From Oxytricha trifallax (taxonomy: Eukaryota; Ciliophora; Spirotrichea; Sporadotrichida; Oxytrichidae): 64,000 bases of DNA. The notes beneath the pieces were generated by a model. That model did no database searches, was not told where the DNA came from, and saw nothing but the letters and a program-made list of their open reading frames with translations. Of the stretch, positions 1-13,579 are shown piece after piece. Position 1 is the stretch's first letter; the number at the start of each line of letters is the position of its first letter. The DNA lies in contig ARYC01002000.1 in NCBI GenBank assembly GCA_000711775.1, positions 1 through 64,000 of the forward strand, read 5' to 3'. The position numbers were made by a program, and so were the translations under genes.

Positions 1-1160
1 AAGGAAGCTAAGCCTACTGTATACTTAAAGAATGACAAAGTTGATGGAAAGTATGATTGCTTTGAGTACCATAAGCAGTACTCTCACACAAGAGACTTAA
101 AGAAGCATCTTTTAAAAGCCCACAAGAAAGAAATAGAAGTTCAAGATTAAGACACTCAACTGAAGTTGCTCAACAAAAGAAAAGCAAGGGAGCCTCTTTA
201 AGTTGCTGAGCTTTAACAGGCAAGCGAATCAGAGTATGTGAGGATTGCACGCAACCTCTTAGCATCAGAGGTCACTAAAATCATGATTAAAATATAATAC
301 AAGAAAATTCCAGTACTAGCATAGATTGATTTAGATACTTCTCTCTAAAGCTGCCTAATTCTAGAGGACTCCTATGACAAGAAAGTTATTAAGGATCATC
401 AGTATGCTTACAAGGTATATCCTTCAACTATCTCCTTAGTGATGATAAATATTAAATGGAGTTTACTAATGAGTATTAAGTACTCACTCAGGCTAAGTTT
501 AAAGAGTGCAAATACTTAATAAAGCTAGATGCTGTTCTCCTAGCCAAAGATCATGTAGCTTTCAGGCTACCACTCTTTGAAATGACACTCAGAGATTTCA
601 TAACTGATCAAAGAAATCATAGATAGCTTGCTTTAATATCAACTTAAGCTATACAAGGTATCAAAGAGCTTCATAAGTTAGGCTTTGTTCACAGAGATCT
701 CAAGCCTGAGAATATAATGTTGAACTTTTCACCAGTAACAGTAAGAATTATTGATTTCAACAGAGCCTTAAGAGTGGAAGTATCAAGGCTTGGAAGTGTA
801 ATGGGAACTACAGGCTATTATCCAGAAAGAGAAGACTGGAGAGATGGAGACTTATAGTGGGATGTGTGGGCTTTAGCCAATAATAATAGAGTGCGATATG
901 CCTCGCAATGAATACTACTCTACAAGATGCGAGAAGGATGCTAAACAAAGAATAAAACAATTTATTGACAAAACAATAGTATCTCAATCAATAAAACAAA
1001 TGGCAGAGTAAATAATAATTAAACCAAACTCAAGATCAAACATATCAATAGAGTAGATAGAGTTGTGGTTAAGTAAGATAAACTTCAGACCTCTCCCACA
1101 TGATCCTAAGTGCATTTTGAGTGATTCAATTAAATACATTTACTATAAATTTCACATTAA
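1..1160 (+). pseudogene. TBE 57-kD protein: C2H2 finger plus protein-kinase-like domain, 5'-truncated
   Basis: Read with TAA/TAG as Gln. The window opens inside the protein. A degraded C2H2 finger (CFEYHKQYSHTRDLKKH: first Cys kept, second position Tyr, His-x4-His kept) covers about 58-130. It is followed by a linker and a kinase-like domain with the catalytic-loop motif HRDLKPEN near 690-713 and IIDFNRAL near 748-771, so the usual DFG is DFN. A YYPERE segment resembles the activation loop and P+1 region. Two frameshifts (about 430 and 885) separate three otherwise continuous frames, and the tail runs towards the terminal repeat without a clear stop. The same order is seen at 14.6-15.7 kb (minus) and 51.05-52.5 kb. 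Known TBE elements carry this gene; its role is unproven. The frameshifts indicate a decayed copy. Confidence 0.8.
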
Positions 1161-1165
1161 AACCT

Positions 1166-1243
1166 ATTAATAACCCCAACCCCTAACAAATTCCCTACAA
1201 ATCAAAGCACTTATAAACCTCATTAAGGGGTTTTGGGGTTTTG
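1166..1243 (+). repeat. TBE terminal inverted repeat with telomere-like G4T4 end
   Basis: The last ~78 bp are rich in CCCC/CCCTA and GGGG runs and end in two perfect G4T4 units plus G. Length and end sequence match the described TBE terminal repeat. A diverged copy with the shared core 'aaatca(a/t)(a/t)gcacttataaacctca' occurs at the end of copy 3 (52585-52634). Confidence 0.85.
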
Positions 1244-1265
1244 AATAAATACAAGCTTTCTATGA

Positions 1266-1838
1266 CACTACTATTTCAACACTTGCACTTATACTAATAG
1301 TCTCACCTCTAATGAAGTTGCTGCACTATGCACTTCTAATTTTTACAATGCGCTAAGTGCTGCTTGTCTTCGCTTAGACCAGTCTCCAACTTGTCAAAGA
1401 GCCTCAAGTACTGTAGGTATAGATGGTCATATTATTTTAAGTCCCTAATAAGCCATTTGGGCTTTATGGTAGTAATGTTAAGTTGATGCTTGTAATGTTA
1501 TTGCAGTAAATGGTAAATACTTCTATGCATCAATCTTCTTCTTACCATTTCTTGCTCCATGTTAGAAGATCAATAGAAGTGCTATGATTACTTGCAGATG
1601 CACTAGAGATGCTTAGACATGCTGCAGTTATTCACATCACTAAAGTCTGATAGGCTTAGATATAGCAGTTTCCATTTATGACTGTGATATTACTTAATAA
1701 GTACTTCTTTTGCTAATTAACTGGTCTTGTCATAAATAGCATTATGAACAATTGACTCTTTGCATAATATATAATAATTTTAAACTTTGTAATTCACTAT
1801 AATTAAAATAAAAAAATATAATAGTGCGATTCAACTGA
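1266..1838 (+). CDS. Secreted Cys-rich protein segment, paralogue of the 24.3-25.7 kb gene (YHYH-domain-like)
   Basis: The frame is open from just after the TBE end to TGA 1836-1838. Alignment by eye to the minus-strand gene at 24.3-24.8 kb shows the same order of blocks: YYFNTCTYTNSL against YYSFSHCVYTSSL, SNEVAALC against SNAVATYC, a shared VGI followed by DG-x-I, then LWQQCQVDACN against LWQPCDVDACNG. Both are Cys-rich. The DG-x-I ... VDACNG ... aromatic/PY-like pattern recalls YHYH-domain extracellular proteins, but I cannot confirm that family. The N-terminal half, with the signal peptide, would lie beyond the TBE. It could be an MDS, a paralogue or a pseudogene copy; the tail after about 1740 is AT-rich and may not be coding. 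Confidence 0.55.
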
Positions 1839-1839
1839 A

Positions 1840-4800
1840 ATATATTCTATTTATGTTTCAGGTACTTTTAATTTTAATTAAATAACTTCCTTATTTTAAT
1901 AAAAATTAATCTTTTAAAGATCATGAATAGGAAAAGCTATATTAACCACAATTTAACATCTTCTTTAATTATAAAAGAGTAAAACTAGTATTGTGATTAG
2001 AATCATCTGCATCTTACATTGATTGCTTGAATCTATATAATAAATAAAGATCTTTACTTTTCATGTGTCTTCTATAACTACATATTGAAATACTTGGAGA
2101 ACAATGTTAATATTAAATATACATCAGGATCATATAATGCTTACTAGATAATAATTTTGTATATCAATAGATAATTAATATATTTAATGTACTTTATATT
2201 ATACAATATTAATAGTAACTAGCGCAAATATATATATAGCGGAATGATTTAGTTTATTATACAATGTATAAAATGAATATTATTAGAAGCGATTTATCGA
2301 AAGAAATAGTATTGGTATAATTGTATTTTAAATCTAAACATATGATAGGCACTACCATTTCAATTAATGAAGAATACAATATAAATAAAATTATGTCTAA
2401 TTAAAGTACATATGATTGATCTTCAAATATTGTATGCATAGAATCTTATTTATTCCAAATATATACATTTTAAATATATTTATAATTAATAATGCTTCTG
2501 CAAAATAATTAAATAAATACTATTAAAGCTTACATCTCAATCTTTTAACTACCTATATTTAGCCCTCCCAAAAACACAATTAATTGCCATAAATATCACC
2601 TTATTTTACCCTAAGTTTAGCATTGAACTTTGTTTATTATTCATATGATTCCAAATATAATTACAAATATAGTGTCTTATTTTTAAGGTAAATTTAATGA
2701 TTAATTTAAATTATATAACTAATTAATTATGATGTATGGTTATAGTTAATATATAGTTATTTATTTTTAAGCTGCTGACTTTCTTATTAAATTTCTAATA
2801 AACTTTGCCTTTAAATATATAATAAAATATTACAAACATATTCATATCAAGTAAATTCAAGTATATTTTGGATTTTATAAATTATCATTAATAAAAGTTG
2901 ACTATTTACATTTGGGAATAAAATGTTTATTTCAATCTTAAATTCAAATGTCTGAAGAAAAATAAGGTGGTCATTGGGTGGTAAGAAATCTAAGAAATAA
3001 GGAGAATAGAATTTTTTTAAATTATAGATTCTCATCCTGGAATGAGTACAGAAATTCTGCCTAAATTACACATATTAAGCCAAAAGAAAAGGTACACCAA
3101 TTAGTAATAGCTCTTATAATCAAATTAGTTAGTTCAAAGTGAAGATTGAAACTGAAAAGTGAATGAAAGTTGAAGGATTAATATATAACGAAATTATCTT
3201 ATTAATTTCGACAATTATGATGTCAGTTAGGTATGAATGAAGAAGTTCTAGTAGATATTAAAAGAACCATCTACATATTGGAAGTAATTTGCTAACGTTA
3301 TTCAAATTTCACTTATTTATAAGTATTATTAAGTAATATTTACAGACTGAAAAGCAACAAAAACAAGTAAATTATTACACTGCAGAATTTCATATTATCA
3401 TATGCTAATATTAATTTAAAACCATTTTGAATACATAGCATCATCTCATGATGAAATAATTTATGAACTTTATAAAAAATATAAAAATATATAAAATAAC
3501 AAAAGTATCTTTCTAGCGAAATTTCCAATAACTTCTAAAATAATTTAATATTCAAAGAAAGGATTTAATTTAATATTCAAATGTTACTTCTATTTATTTT
3601 AATCTTCCTCATTAACAGGCTATTATATTTTCAGGTGGTTGATAAAGATTGAAATGATAATAGAGTAACTCAAATTAAATTACATCATTTATTCACTAGC
3701 TAGTATCATGGATTGAAATACAATTAAAATATATAGTAAATACCTGATAAAATACAGCTATTAATAATGTATGTATTTTGAGTAAAATTCAATTAACTCT
3801 GTTGAAACATAAAGTACAAACACTAATGGCAGTAATGATAATCATAACAGTTTATCGTTTTTACATAAGAACAGAGGTAATAATCTTAAAGGCAAAAGGA
3901 GTAAAGCTTAGAAACTAATAGATTAGAGTAAATGACCTTGCTCTTTGATTAAGTTGTTTCATAAGTAAAGGTAGATAATTATCAATAAGTAACTCAAATT
4001 CTAATAGATATGATGAATAGAATCTTAAAACAGAAAGAGGCAGTCCAGTTCATACAATAGTGGAAGAAAGATTTAATAGTGCCACCAGAAGTAGATATTT
4101 ATAATGAAATACAATTTTACATAAAATTATTATGATTCTAAAGTGGGTATTTCCTAATTCAAGAAGTCAGCAAAAAAGTAACATAAAATATTATGAGGAA
4201 TTCTTTCTTGCAATTGATCCATCTATGCAATAATTATTATCATTAATTAAAATACTAATAAATAGATGAATATAAAAGATATGTGGATGTAAATTATTAT
4301 AAAGATATAATAGTTTATAATTGGTTCACAAACATGTAAATAATCTTAATTCATTTTAGAAAATTAATACTTTTAATTAAAATAGAGAGTAAAATAATTA
4401 AAATAAATAAGTTTTTGTTATTCTTAAGTATTTTTAATTAAATATTGTTAATTAAGAATACATCCCTTGACTCTTATAATTAAAAGGAAATTATTAAATA
4501 AATGATTAAAATCTTCTTTTATTTTTCTCCTAATTAAACAAATGTTTATTTATTTCATGATATATTTGAATAAAATCTTACTTAATGAGGCTAATTTATT
4601 GAGAAATTAGACCAATCATACAATATATTATTGATTTGAAGTAGTTGAAAGTGAATAAAGATGAAATCTTTGCTAAAATATTTGCTCTCATGATTACTAC
4701 AACATCTATTTATTTTTTTATACATATAACTTTAATTTCTGATTTGGCTACTCAATAGTTACTCTCTCAAAAATATTGAAACAAATAAATTTTATGTTTC

Positions 4801-7800
4801 AAGATAAAGAAGAAGTTGATGAATAACTTTTATTCTCAGCAGCAGATATTTCTTATTATGAAATCACATTAAAATAGTATTTCTCAATCGATTAGTAGTG
4901 TAGATCTTTTAATTTATAGATAATAATAATAGCAAAGATGCTTTTAAATTTGTATTAGAGATAGAAAATCCAAAACTTTATTTATAATTGTAAATTATCA
5001 ATTTAAAAAAGAAGGAATTACTACTCATAATGAATTCACAAGATTTTACTCAAAAATTTCTAACTGTAATTACTCTTTTAAAAATATATTTATGTCTAAT
5101 AATCTAGAATTAATAATATGATATACCATAAAACTGGTTATTAAACTGATTAGTTAGAAAACAATTATTATAATTTATTTGAAAATGCAAACATTCATGA
5201 TTATTTTTATATATTCATGTTGACAAAAGCTATGTTTTGAGATTTAAATAACAAATTTATTACTTTAACCAATAATTTATTTGTTTTGTTTAATCTAATA
5301 AAATGATAAAACCATGTATTTTATAATTAAATAATCTTTCTTCATCAATTTAATTAAACCATTTGATGTTAAAGTGTTATTTTGTGGAATTTAGATATTC
5401 ACATAAATTTCGTAGGTGGTATTCATTACAACTGAATTTGTTTTAATACTCTATCACCAATACTACAAATCGCTGGCTTAGTGAGGTGGAGGCTTCTGTA
5501 AAGTAAAGAAAGACTAAATAAATGGGAAAATAAATTCATGCTTATTGAGACATTTATACAATGTCAATTGAAAGAATTACAAAGTGTTTCCTAAATATTT
5601 AATATAGTATTCCTGCAATGCTAAATCTTAAATTTCTATACTTCTCAATATTAACATTAATGAAAATTTACTCATAGTTATTTACTATAAATATTTGCAT
5701 GGTATCATAGTATAAATTATCACGCACATATTGCAAAAAAGACTATAGTAGTAAGTTAGATAGTCATTACAAAACATGAGAGATTTATTATTTCATGATA
5801 TAAGAATGTGATTTTGCATTACTATAAACATAAAACTAATCAGATAAGTGAGCATAAAGTTAAAACAATCATAAGTATTTTTTAAATGAACAGACAGATG
5901 AACAAGGCTAAACTAAATTGAGCGATTGATTTAGTGAGGATATGCCACTATTAATATTTGCAAACAAATTGTTGGGAAAACTTCCCTGAAAATAATTTAT
6001 TCAAAATCTTCTATATTTTATTTGGAGTTAATCCAATACACATATATATGTCAGATTTAGCTGTACAAATTTCCATCCATAAATAATTTTGAAACATAAG
6101 CATATAGAGACTTTAATTGGTATTCAATAGAAATAGGAATTTTCGAGATGGAGATCAGTGTAATAAAAGTAGAAATAAGAATGAGCTAAAATAGAGATAC
6201 AGAGATAAAGAGTCAAATGATAAGATAACTACCTAATCTATGCATTACGTTCAATTTTCATTGATTTAAATATATTATGATAAATAAATTTGATAATTTT
6301 CTAATAGAATAAGATAAAGGTTTAAAATCAATTGTATAGGGGGTAATTGCTGATTAATTTCTAATTAATGATAAATAAATATTTAATTTTAAGTGCAAGG
6401 GTAAGGGGTTATAGAGATTCGAATTCCATCTAAATTTTCTAAAGTTATACCTATATATGGCTGAACTTTAATATTAATTTTACAGTTTTTGGATATATTT
6501 TTTGTTTTAAATGTCTCAATTATTTAGTTTTGTTTATTAATCTATTTTTATATTCGCAATTGGTAAATTACTTCAAGAATAATGAGGAATAAGTTTAAAA
6601 AATGAGAAACTCCTTGTAGAAAAATCTCAAGAATTTAAACGATTTTAACAAACAATACAAGTGCATTCTTTATAGATACATATGATGAAGTAAACTAAAA
6701 TATAAAATTATTATAATCATTGATAGGGAAAGCAGCAAAGCCTAGATTTTTTAATTCTATATATTTCAAATTGTTTGATTAAATCAAATATTAATAGTTT
6801 TAGTTTTAATTATAATTATTTCTTTAAAATATCGATTGTAAAACACAAATTTGTATATTGATACCTTCTTTTATAATTTATCCTTAAATACAAATTTCTT
6901 TTTAATTAATTCTTCTGGAGTTTTACATTTTAAAATTCTAAAAGTATTATAAACTGTAATATTTATTGTTTATAAATAAAATAAATAATATTATTATATC
7001 TATAGTTTACCATATTACTCTGCTTTATTACGAATAATTAAAAAGAAATTAACCAAAAATATTTATTTACTCCATTATTTAAATGAAAAACTTTTAGAAA
7101 TCTTTTAATAGTTCCTTAATTTGCATTTTATTTTTTATTGATAACAATTTAAGAATTTTAATATATAAATTGTTTAAGTTATTCATAACTACATCTGATA
7201 TTTCAATTAGTATTTCATAGACGAAAAGTATAATTAGTCTAGGCAGTATTGAGATTGGTAAGTATGATAAAGATTATATACAAGATAAAGAAATGATTTT
7301 ACAGTTGGAGAGATAAGCAAATGGAAGACAAAGGATATAAATAATTAGAATTAATAAAAGAGAGAAAGTAAAATTAAGCAAAGGATTTCAAGAATATCTA
7401 ATTTCCACATTACTTCACATTAGCAAACAGTAATAAATTTAAATTGGATATAAATCAACTAAGTATTTTACAAATCCTACAACTTAACGACTATATTAAT
7501 GTTAAATTATTATTATGAATCAAAATTATAAATAATATTGAGATCATAAGCCGATAAATTTGATAAATCTCAATAATATCGTATTAAAATTCAATTTAAT
7601 TTTACATTTGAAATGAATGTTTTGAGAAGTATTTTTCATCTTAAGCTTAAATTTATAGAATTTTGGTTTCTCTTAATATCATTGCAATTTAAACTGATTT
7701 ACAAGGGAGCATAAGTCACATATACAATTAAAACTCTGTAATATGATCTCATTTATGAATAGTTTTGTAAACTAATTATCGTCATAAATGATAATTATTG

Positions 7801-9050
7801 ATGATATCATTCTCAATTATATGTTTCTAAGAATCCAATACAGTACTTTTAGAAGAGTTTTCAATTCCATTCAATAACTTACACAACAACTAATCCATGT
7901 CTATTAGTCAGTGCAAACATTCTCTTGCACTGATATCTCAAAGCATTTATGTATAAGCCTTTATAAATTAATTGCTAATTTTTTTATATAAACTTCGACA
8001 AATAACACATGGATATACTCATAAATCTACTCTTCTTTTAGTCAGATTAACATTTATTTTACAATCTGTATAATTAAATTAATTAATTGATTAATTAAGA
8101 ATTGATTGTATTTTTATTCTTTTTATGAAAATAGTATTCCGGTTTAAAATAAATAGATTATATTCTGAATTACAACTAAAATTATTTATTCTTTATTAAG
8201 AGTCTAGTTTGCGGAAAGATAATTCACTTCTCCATTTTCAGGTGAAAACAATATAAATTGCTCACTTATGATACAAAAAGCAATAGGAATGGATATATAA
8301 TTTATCTAGTAATCATTGTTTAATGGCAAATTTAAAACTTGATATTATAAGAAGAAAAAATCGCATGGGATATATAGTTGTATATCAAGAAAAACTAATT
8401 TATAGAGTTAGAGTATAATATAAATATTGATTAATAGTTAAGTATAAGTTATATAAAAAAATTAATGAAATCACAACATTGTAGTATGAATTAAAATTGC
8501 TGTACAATATTTTATATAAAATATCAGAATATAAATATGAATCACTAAAAACTAATCAATAATTCTATGTATTGTCATTAGCTGAAAAACGAATATTCTA
8601 TCTATAGTATTGGCAATTTTAGAATATAATTGAGTGATCAACACCTCGTTGTTATAATTTTTATTACGTTTAAACCTCTATTATTTTATATAATATAAAA
8701 ATTAAAATATATTTTCATAGCTATTAAAAGAGATTATATTTTAAATTTAAATAAAATATTATTTTTAAAATAAGTAAAGATATTTAAATAAAAGTATAAA
8801 TTATGACAAAATAATAAGGTTGCTAAAAGTTAATAATAATGAGATAATTATTTTAAAAGCTTTTCAATTCAGCTTCTTTTTATAGTAATGCAAAAGAAAA
8901 TATATGTTTTTTTAAGAAAGATAATTATATTTATTATTATTCTTAATTAAGCAACAAAATGTTAATATCAGTTGTATTAATCTTCAGTAATAATATACCT
9001 ATTTAATATGTATTATTAAATACTCTAAATGGGGGGCACTCATGTTTTAA
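1840..9050. other. AT-rich DNA without recognisable genes
   Basis: About 7.2 kb at close to 80% A+T. Open frames under the TGA-only code exist on all strands but have low-complexity Asn/Ile/Lys/Leu/Gln composition. I found no motif, no long inverted repeat and no G+C island. It is best described as germline-limited spacer or IES-type DNA. Confidence 0.6.
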
Positions 9051-9599
9051 CCTACTCTGAAAATAAAGTTGGTATTCAAAGGCTAAATCTAATATTTTGA
9101 ACTTAGTGAATGATTTGAAATTCCTTTGATCTGAACACCATCGGCTTCAGTGTATATACAGAAAGATGGAATGAAATACTCATATTGCCTAATAAATACT
9201 TCCTCAATTTCATAAATCAAAATCTCAAGTTTATAAAAGCATTTGTAGGATTTAGATTGACTCAATAGTAATGGGGCTGCTCCAAGTAATAAGTGCAATG
9301 AAAACACTTCTTTGAGTTGATTGGAGACTAGGAAAATAAATATTTTAGAAGCTAATGCTGTGTGTTTTATTAAAAGTGTAAGAGGTAGTCAAATTATTTT
9401 TTTAATTAAATCTTATAGTGAAAGTGGCAAAGACAAAAATTGAAGTAGTGAAGTAAGTATTTCATTCTTTGCTGCATAAGCATGAGGCAGCTTCCATTCC
9501 AACTGAGTAAAGTTTCAATCTTTGTGAATAGCGAAGTCATTAGTGAGCAATAGATGACTAGAATAAAAGAGGGCACGAATTGATGAGATGTGAGTGAGT

Positions 9600-10490
9600 C
9601 TTGATTGTGTAATATTGCTACTGTTGAAAACAAGTCATATTGATTAGGAAGAAGTCTGACCTGGAAAAGAAAATCTCATCATTTCAATAAGAAATCGCAA
9701 AGGAATCTCCTCTTCAACAATGATGAAGTTCAAATAACTATTTTAAAAAACTCCTTTAGCTTTAGTGGAAACGCAGAAAGCATTCTTGAATTCAATTTAA
9801 TTCCTATCATCAAAATCGAGACATGTGCAAAATTATCTCAGAAAATGCGATAGGGTTGTTTGGAAAGTAAAGATGCCTCATTATCTTGGCTCCTGTGATA
9901 CTTGTATGAGCAGGAAATTCTGTCTCTATGCGTCTTTTCACGAAGTTTAGAGAGGTGCCCGTGCCAGATCCCAATTGTCATATTTTTGAGTGATTTCTTT
10001 TGCAATACTGAATCTTAAGACTTTCCGAAAATTAATAACTGATTACCAAAGTAGTAAGATTGATGCTCTAAAGATTGTGATCTTTGATATAGCAGAGGTG
10101 GGGTAATCGATGCTTTTGACCAAGAGGTGACATTCAACAATTAAGCTACACATTGACATCTTACTGGTCAAAGAAGAGTTGCTATTAGCTGTAAAGATGT
10201 AGGATTCGTGCCTTTGTGAAAGAGGGAAATCAGCTGCTCAAACCATCTAGATTGGAGAAGATAAGTTAAAATATCAGCTTAATAGTATCCTAGGTAGTGC
10301 ATTAGTCTAAAAAAGATGAGGTGCTTCCTTAAACTGTCGAAACACTGAACTGGCGATCTCGAACCTCTTGAATGAGAGCAACAATATTAATGACTAGTAG
10401 ATGAAACTCCTTTAAAAAGATATGCTATTTTATTAAGATTCTCAAACAATTAAAGATGTAGGATTTAGGAATAAGTATACAATTTAAAAT
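9600..10490 (+). CDS. Coding-like island, unknown protein
   Basis: The G+C content rises to about 38-40% against roughly 22% in the flanks. The best frame starts at ATG 9720 (MMKFKQLFQKTPLALVETQ...) and includes a Cys-containing stretch CDTCMSRKFC. The frame continues past in-frame TGA at 9987, 10128 and 10317 without a shift. Its composition is protein-like throughout, ending near 10490 where the DNA becomes AT-rich again. A competing frame on the same strand (9711-9895) and one on the minus strand are also open, so the strand is not secure. It may be an MDS cluster of a macronuclear gene or an old transposon gene. No family recognised. Confidence 0.3.
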
Positions 10491-10499
10491 GACTAAATA

Positions 10500-12470
10500 A
10501 AACAGAAAATAAATTAATAAATACTTTTATACTTTGTAGAATAAATAATAATAATAATAATAATCATATTTTGTAAGCTTATTCAATTTTTTTAACAAAC
10601 TTTTATAAATTTCATAAACAGAGATAGATCGAAAGATCAATCATAATACTCCATTTATAAAATCAGTAGAATTATGATTATAGAAAGAAAGTATGTGAAA
10701 ATAGATCTAATGAAAAATAAATTCAAATCCAAGTTTTTTTTTGTTTAATTAAACCAACCAAAAGATTTAATCATTAATTTATAAAACTAAGAACGTTATT
10801 AATAAAGTTACTTTTATATTCATGATACAATTTTCAAAAATTCCTGTAATTTTATCTACTAATTATTCATGAAGAAGACATTCTTGTACTTCGTTTCCAT
10901 ATCAACAATGCCAGAGATGATGCTCAATAGGTCATGATGCTGTTGATCTTTTTTAGAAGCAGTAGAGTGAGAAAATGGTATATTTTTTTTAAGTATATGA
11001 TATATTTATCTTTTAAAGTATAGATCATGAGATTAAATACATCCTATATCACGAAAAAGGATAATTTCTATGAAGTAACGAAGTAAGCCTTAAAAATGAA
11101 TAGAGTACATTAATAGAAAGAATTGCAGGGCCATAATTTACAAAAACTAACGAAAGACAATTTTAAAATGTCATCATCAAAATATTTAACATACTACGAA
11201 GCTTTAGTAAAGCACATACCATAATATATAAATGTAAATATAAAAACTATTAAATTTTTAGCTTCTACTAATAATCAGTTTTTAGCATTAAGAAATGAGT
11301 GATTCAGCAAGAATTTAGTATTCTAGCAAGAGTAAGGAATTTCGAAAAGTTCTAGATATTCACAAAGAGAGACAAGCAAATAAAGATACTTTTTGCCGAT
11401 AATTGGCCAATCCTGACTTTTTATTCTGAATTTTGAAAGTTGGACTAACAAAAATAATTAAAGTATTTGTATTTAATTATTAAAAACAATTTTGGTACTT
11501 CAAGTGACTACTTCTATTGCATAGAATTCAATACATTCTGGATGTTTAAAGAAAATGCGCAATATTCTACACATTTTGAGTCTTGTGGATGATTGGCACC
11601 ACATGTCGAAGGATTCAGTAAAAACTATGATTATTAATTTTAATCCTATCTGATAAATTAAGTACTTTTAAGCTATGCTATATAAATTTATTCAAATTAT
11701 ATGAATATATTCAGAGTGTCAGGTTTTATTATCATTATGTTATATCTTCCTTAATTACTTATTAAATAGTGATACGGACAAAAAGATTATATGAAAAATG
11801 ATCAATAGATAATATTTTTAAAATTAACAATAATCAAATATCAAACATTGAAGTTATGGATTCCAAGTTAAATATAACAAATTAAGAAATCCTATTTGAA
11901 TTATTATATTCTAGAAGGAATTTAGAATTAAGATATATAGTAATTTATTAAAAAGTAACTGGTCAGCTTTTAATGATAATTATAGTTATAATAAATCTAA
12001 TTATATTAATATATATCCAAAAGGTCTTACGATAAATACATAAAACTTTGATTCAAAAATTTTAATTTAACTTATATAATTTTAATAAATCTAAAATTTT
12101 AAATATACTTCTTTTTAAAGCAAATATAATATATATATATGTATATATAGACCCAATATTTTTTAAATTATCAAATTGTTTAATGCCAGTTATGTAAATT
12201 TCAAACTTAATAGACATCAAATGATAATTTTTAAATTTAAAAAATAGAATAGTTTACATTTGAGTTAAGAACTTATAGGTATATTCAAAAATTTGTCCGT
12301 AAGAACTTTTCAAAAAAATATAATAAAGACAACAACAACAAAAATAAATATTTACGACATAAAAGAACTAAATTTATTTGACAAATTGATAAATTACTTG
12401 ATGTTAAATAATATTTATAGTAATAAATAAATTTAAAAATATTTTTACAAATTAAACAACCATTTGCATT
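10500..12470. other. AT-rich DNA without recognisable genes
   Basis: Contains a short (taa)n tract near 10545-10563 and an AT dinucleotide run near 12126-12150. No motif-bearing frame was found. Confidence 0.55.
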
Positions 12471-12478
12471 GATTATTG

Positions 12479-13579
12479 GGGTATTCGTGTCAATCACTCA
12501 CCACCAAGGTCAATTACTCACCGATGACGTCAATCGCTCAATCACTCACCAGTGTTTAAAAATGTTAAAATTGTTCATAGAACAAATATATTTGAAATTG
12601 AAGTTTCAAACATTGTTTGAGGGGTGCTATCCATTTAAGAATCACAATGGTGGATACCCCTGTTTAGATACCAAATCAAAATATTTAAGAGCAGGGATTA
12701 AGTGGATTGAGGCATTGTGAAGTTTAGTAGTCTTTACAATATGAAACATCACACAATTGTACCTTTTTGACTAACTCAAACTATGATTGAAGCATAAAAT
12801 TAAAACATGTTTAATTAAGTTATACATTTCATTCCTTCTAAATATAGTCGGTGAGGGTAATTAATATAACCTCAACAAATTTGATAATATACATGACTAT
12901 GGAGTAAAACGAAGATAACACAATATATGTCTCATCTAAATCAACAAAGCTACAAGATTTCATAATATAAAATAAGAAGCAGCTGAATAAAACAACCATA
13001 TTGGGAAGAAGTGGAGGTTAATCAATCATCTTAGCACCCTTAACTAACATCAAGACAAAAATCAAAAATAACCATTGCAAATTTTTGCTTAACAACCTTA
13101 TCATGTTTAAATCTTTTATTTTACTACCTAAAAATAAGTCATCTAACGATGTAAACTAAAATAGATCCAAATTTACAAACAGTTTTTTGGTACTCATTAC
13201 AACTAAGAACCTGAAAAAGTTCGTAGTCTTCTTAAAATTTGGAAAATAAAAAAAGTTATTGTCTTAAAAAGGAAACTTATAGACTTTTATTTCCTCTTGG
13301 AAAACAAAAAGGAAATAATAAGGAGAAAGTTGGTGAGCAAATGGATTGTAAACTACATGATCTCTGCTCTTAAATATTTTGATTTGGTATCTAAACAGGG
13401 GTATCCACCATTGTGATTCTTAAATGGATAGCACCCCTCAAACAATGTTTGAAACTTCAATTTCAAATATATTTGTTCTATGAACAATTTTAACATTTTT
13501 AAACACTGGTGAGTGATTGAGCGATTGACGTCATCGGTGAGTAATTGACCTTGGTGGTGAGTGATTGACACCAATACCC
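12479..13579. mobile_element. Complete 1.1-kb foldback element with GGGTATT ends and 8-bp target duplication
   Basis: The two ends are near-perfect inverted repeats of about 219 bp (12479-12697 and 13361-13579). Both start GGGTATTNGTGTCAATCACTCACC when read inward. The element is flanked by an identical 8-bp direct repeat GATTATTG (12471-12478 and 13580-13587), so both boundaries are exact. Subterminal DNA carries several copies of a CAATYACTCACC motif and a GACGTC site. The two standard-code ORFs in this region are simply the two arms read in opposite directions. The ends resemble those of the large element at 40640-47445, which also has an 8-bp duplication. An 8-bp duplication fits hAT, Merlin or P-like superfamilies; none can be assigned without the transposase. 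Confidence 0.85.
12893..13336 (+). CDS. Unknown ORF inside the 1.1-kb foldback element
   Basis: ATG 12893 to TGA 13334-13336 is an uninterrupted 147-codon frame under the TGA-only code. It fills almost the whole interior between the two inverted arms and stops about 25 bp before the right arm. The product is basic (many Lys and Asn) with an LGRSGGQS stretch near residue 37. No transposase motif is visible and the length is not beyond chance for AT-rich DNA; the fit to the element interior is the main support. Confidence 0.3.

Larger units (their letters stand above)
1..1243 (+). mobile_element. TBE transposon, copy 1 (3' part only)
   Basis: This is the right-hand part of a telomere-bearing element. 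It is identified by the TBE 57-kD zinc-finger/kinase reading frame running into a terminal inverted repeat that ends in the block GGGGTTTTGGGGTTTTG at 1227-1243. The next three bases, AAT (1244-1246), fit the ANT target duplication known for TBE elements. The left part, with the 22-kD and transposase genes, lies outside the window. The element abuts the secreted-protein segment at 1266-1838, so it may interrupt that gene as an IES. Confidence 0.85.

Noticed and set aside
1840-9050. CRISPR arrays, bacterial promoters or ribosome binding sites
   Set aside because: No regularly spaced repeats; the sequence is eukaryotic germline DNA, so these searches do not apply.
10319-10940. 205-codon TGA-free frame
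   Set aside because: It lies in featureless AT-rich DNA and shows how long such frames get by chance under this code.
12469-13574. Two standard-code ORFs of 83 and 73 codons with the same protein on opposite strands
   Set aside because: They are the two inverted arms of one foldback element, not two genes.
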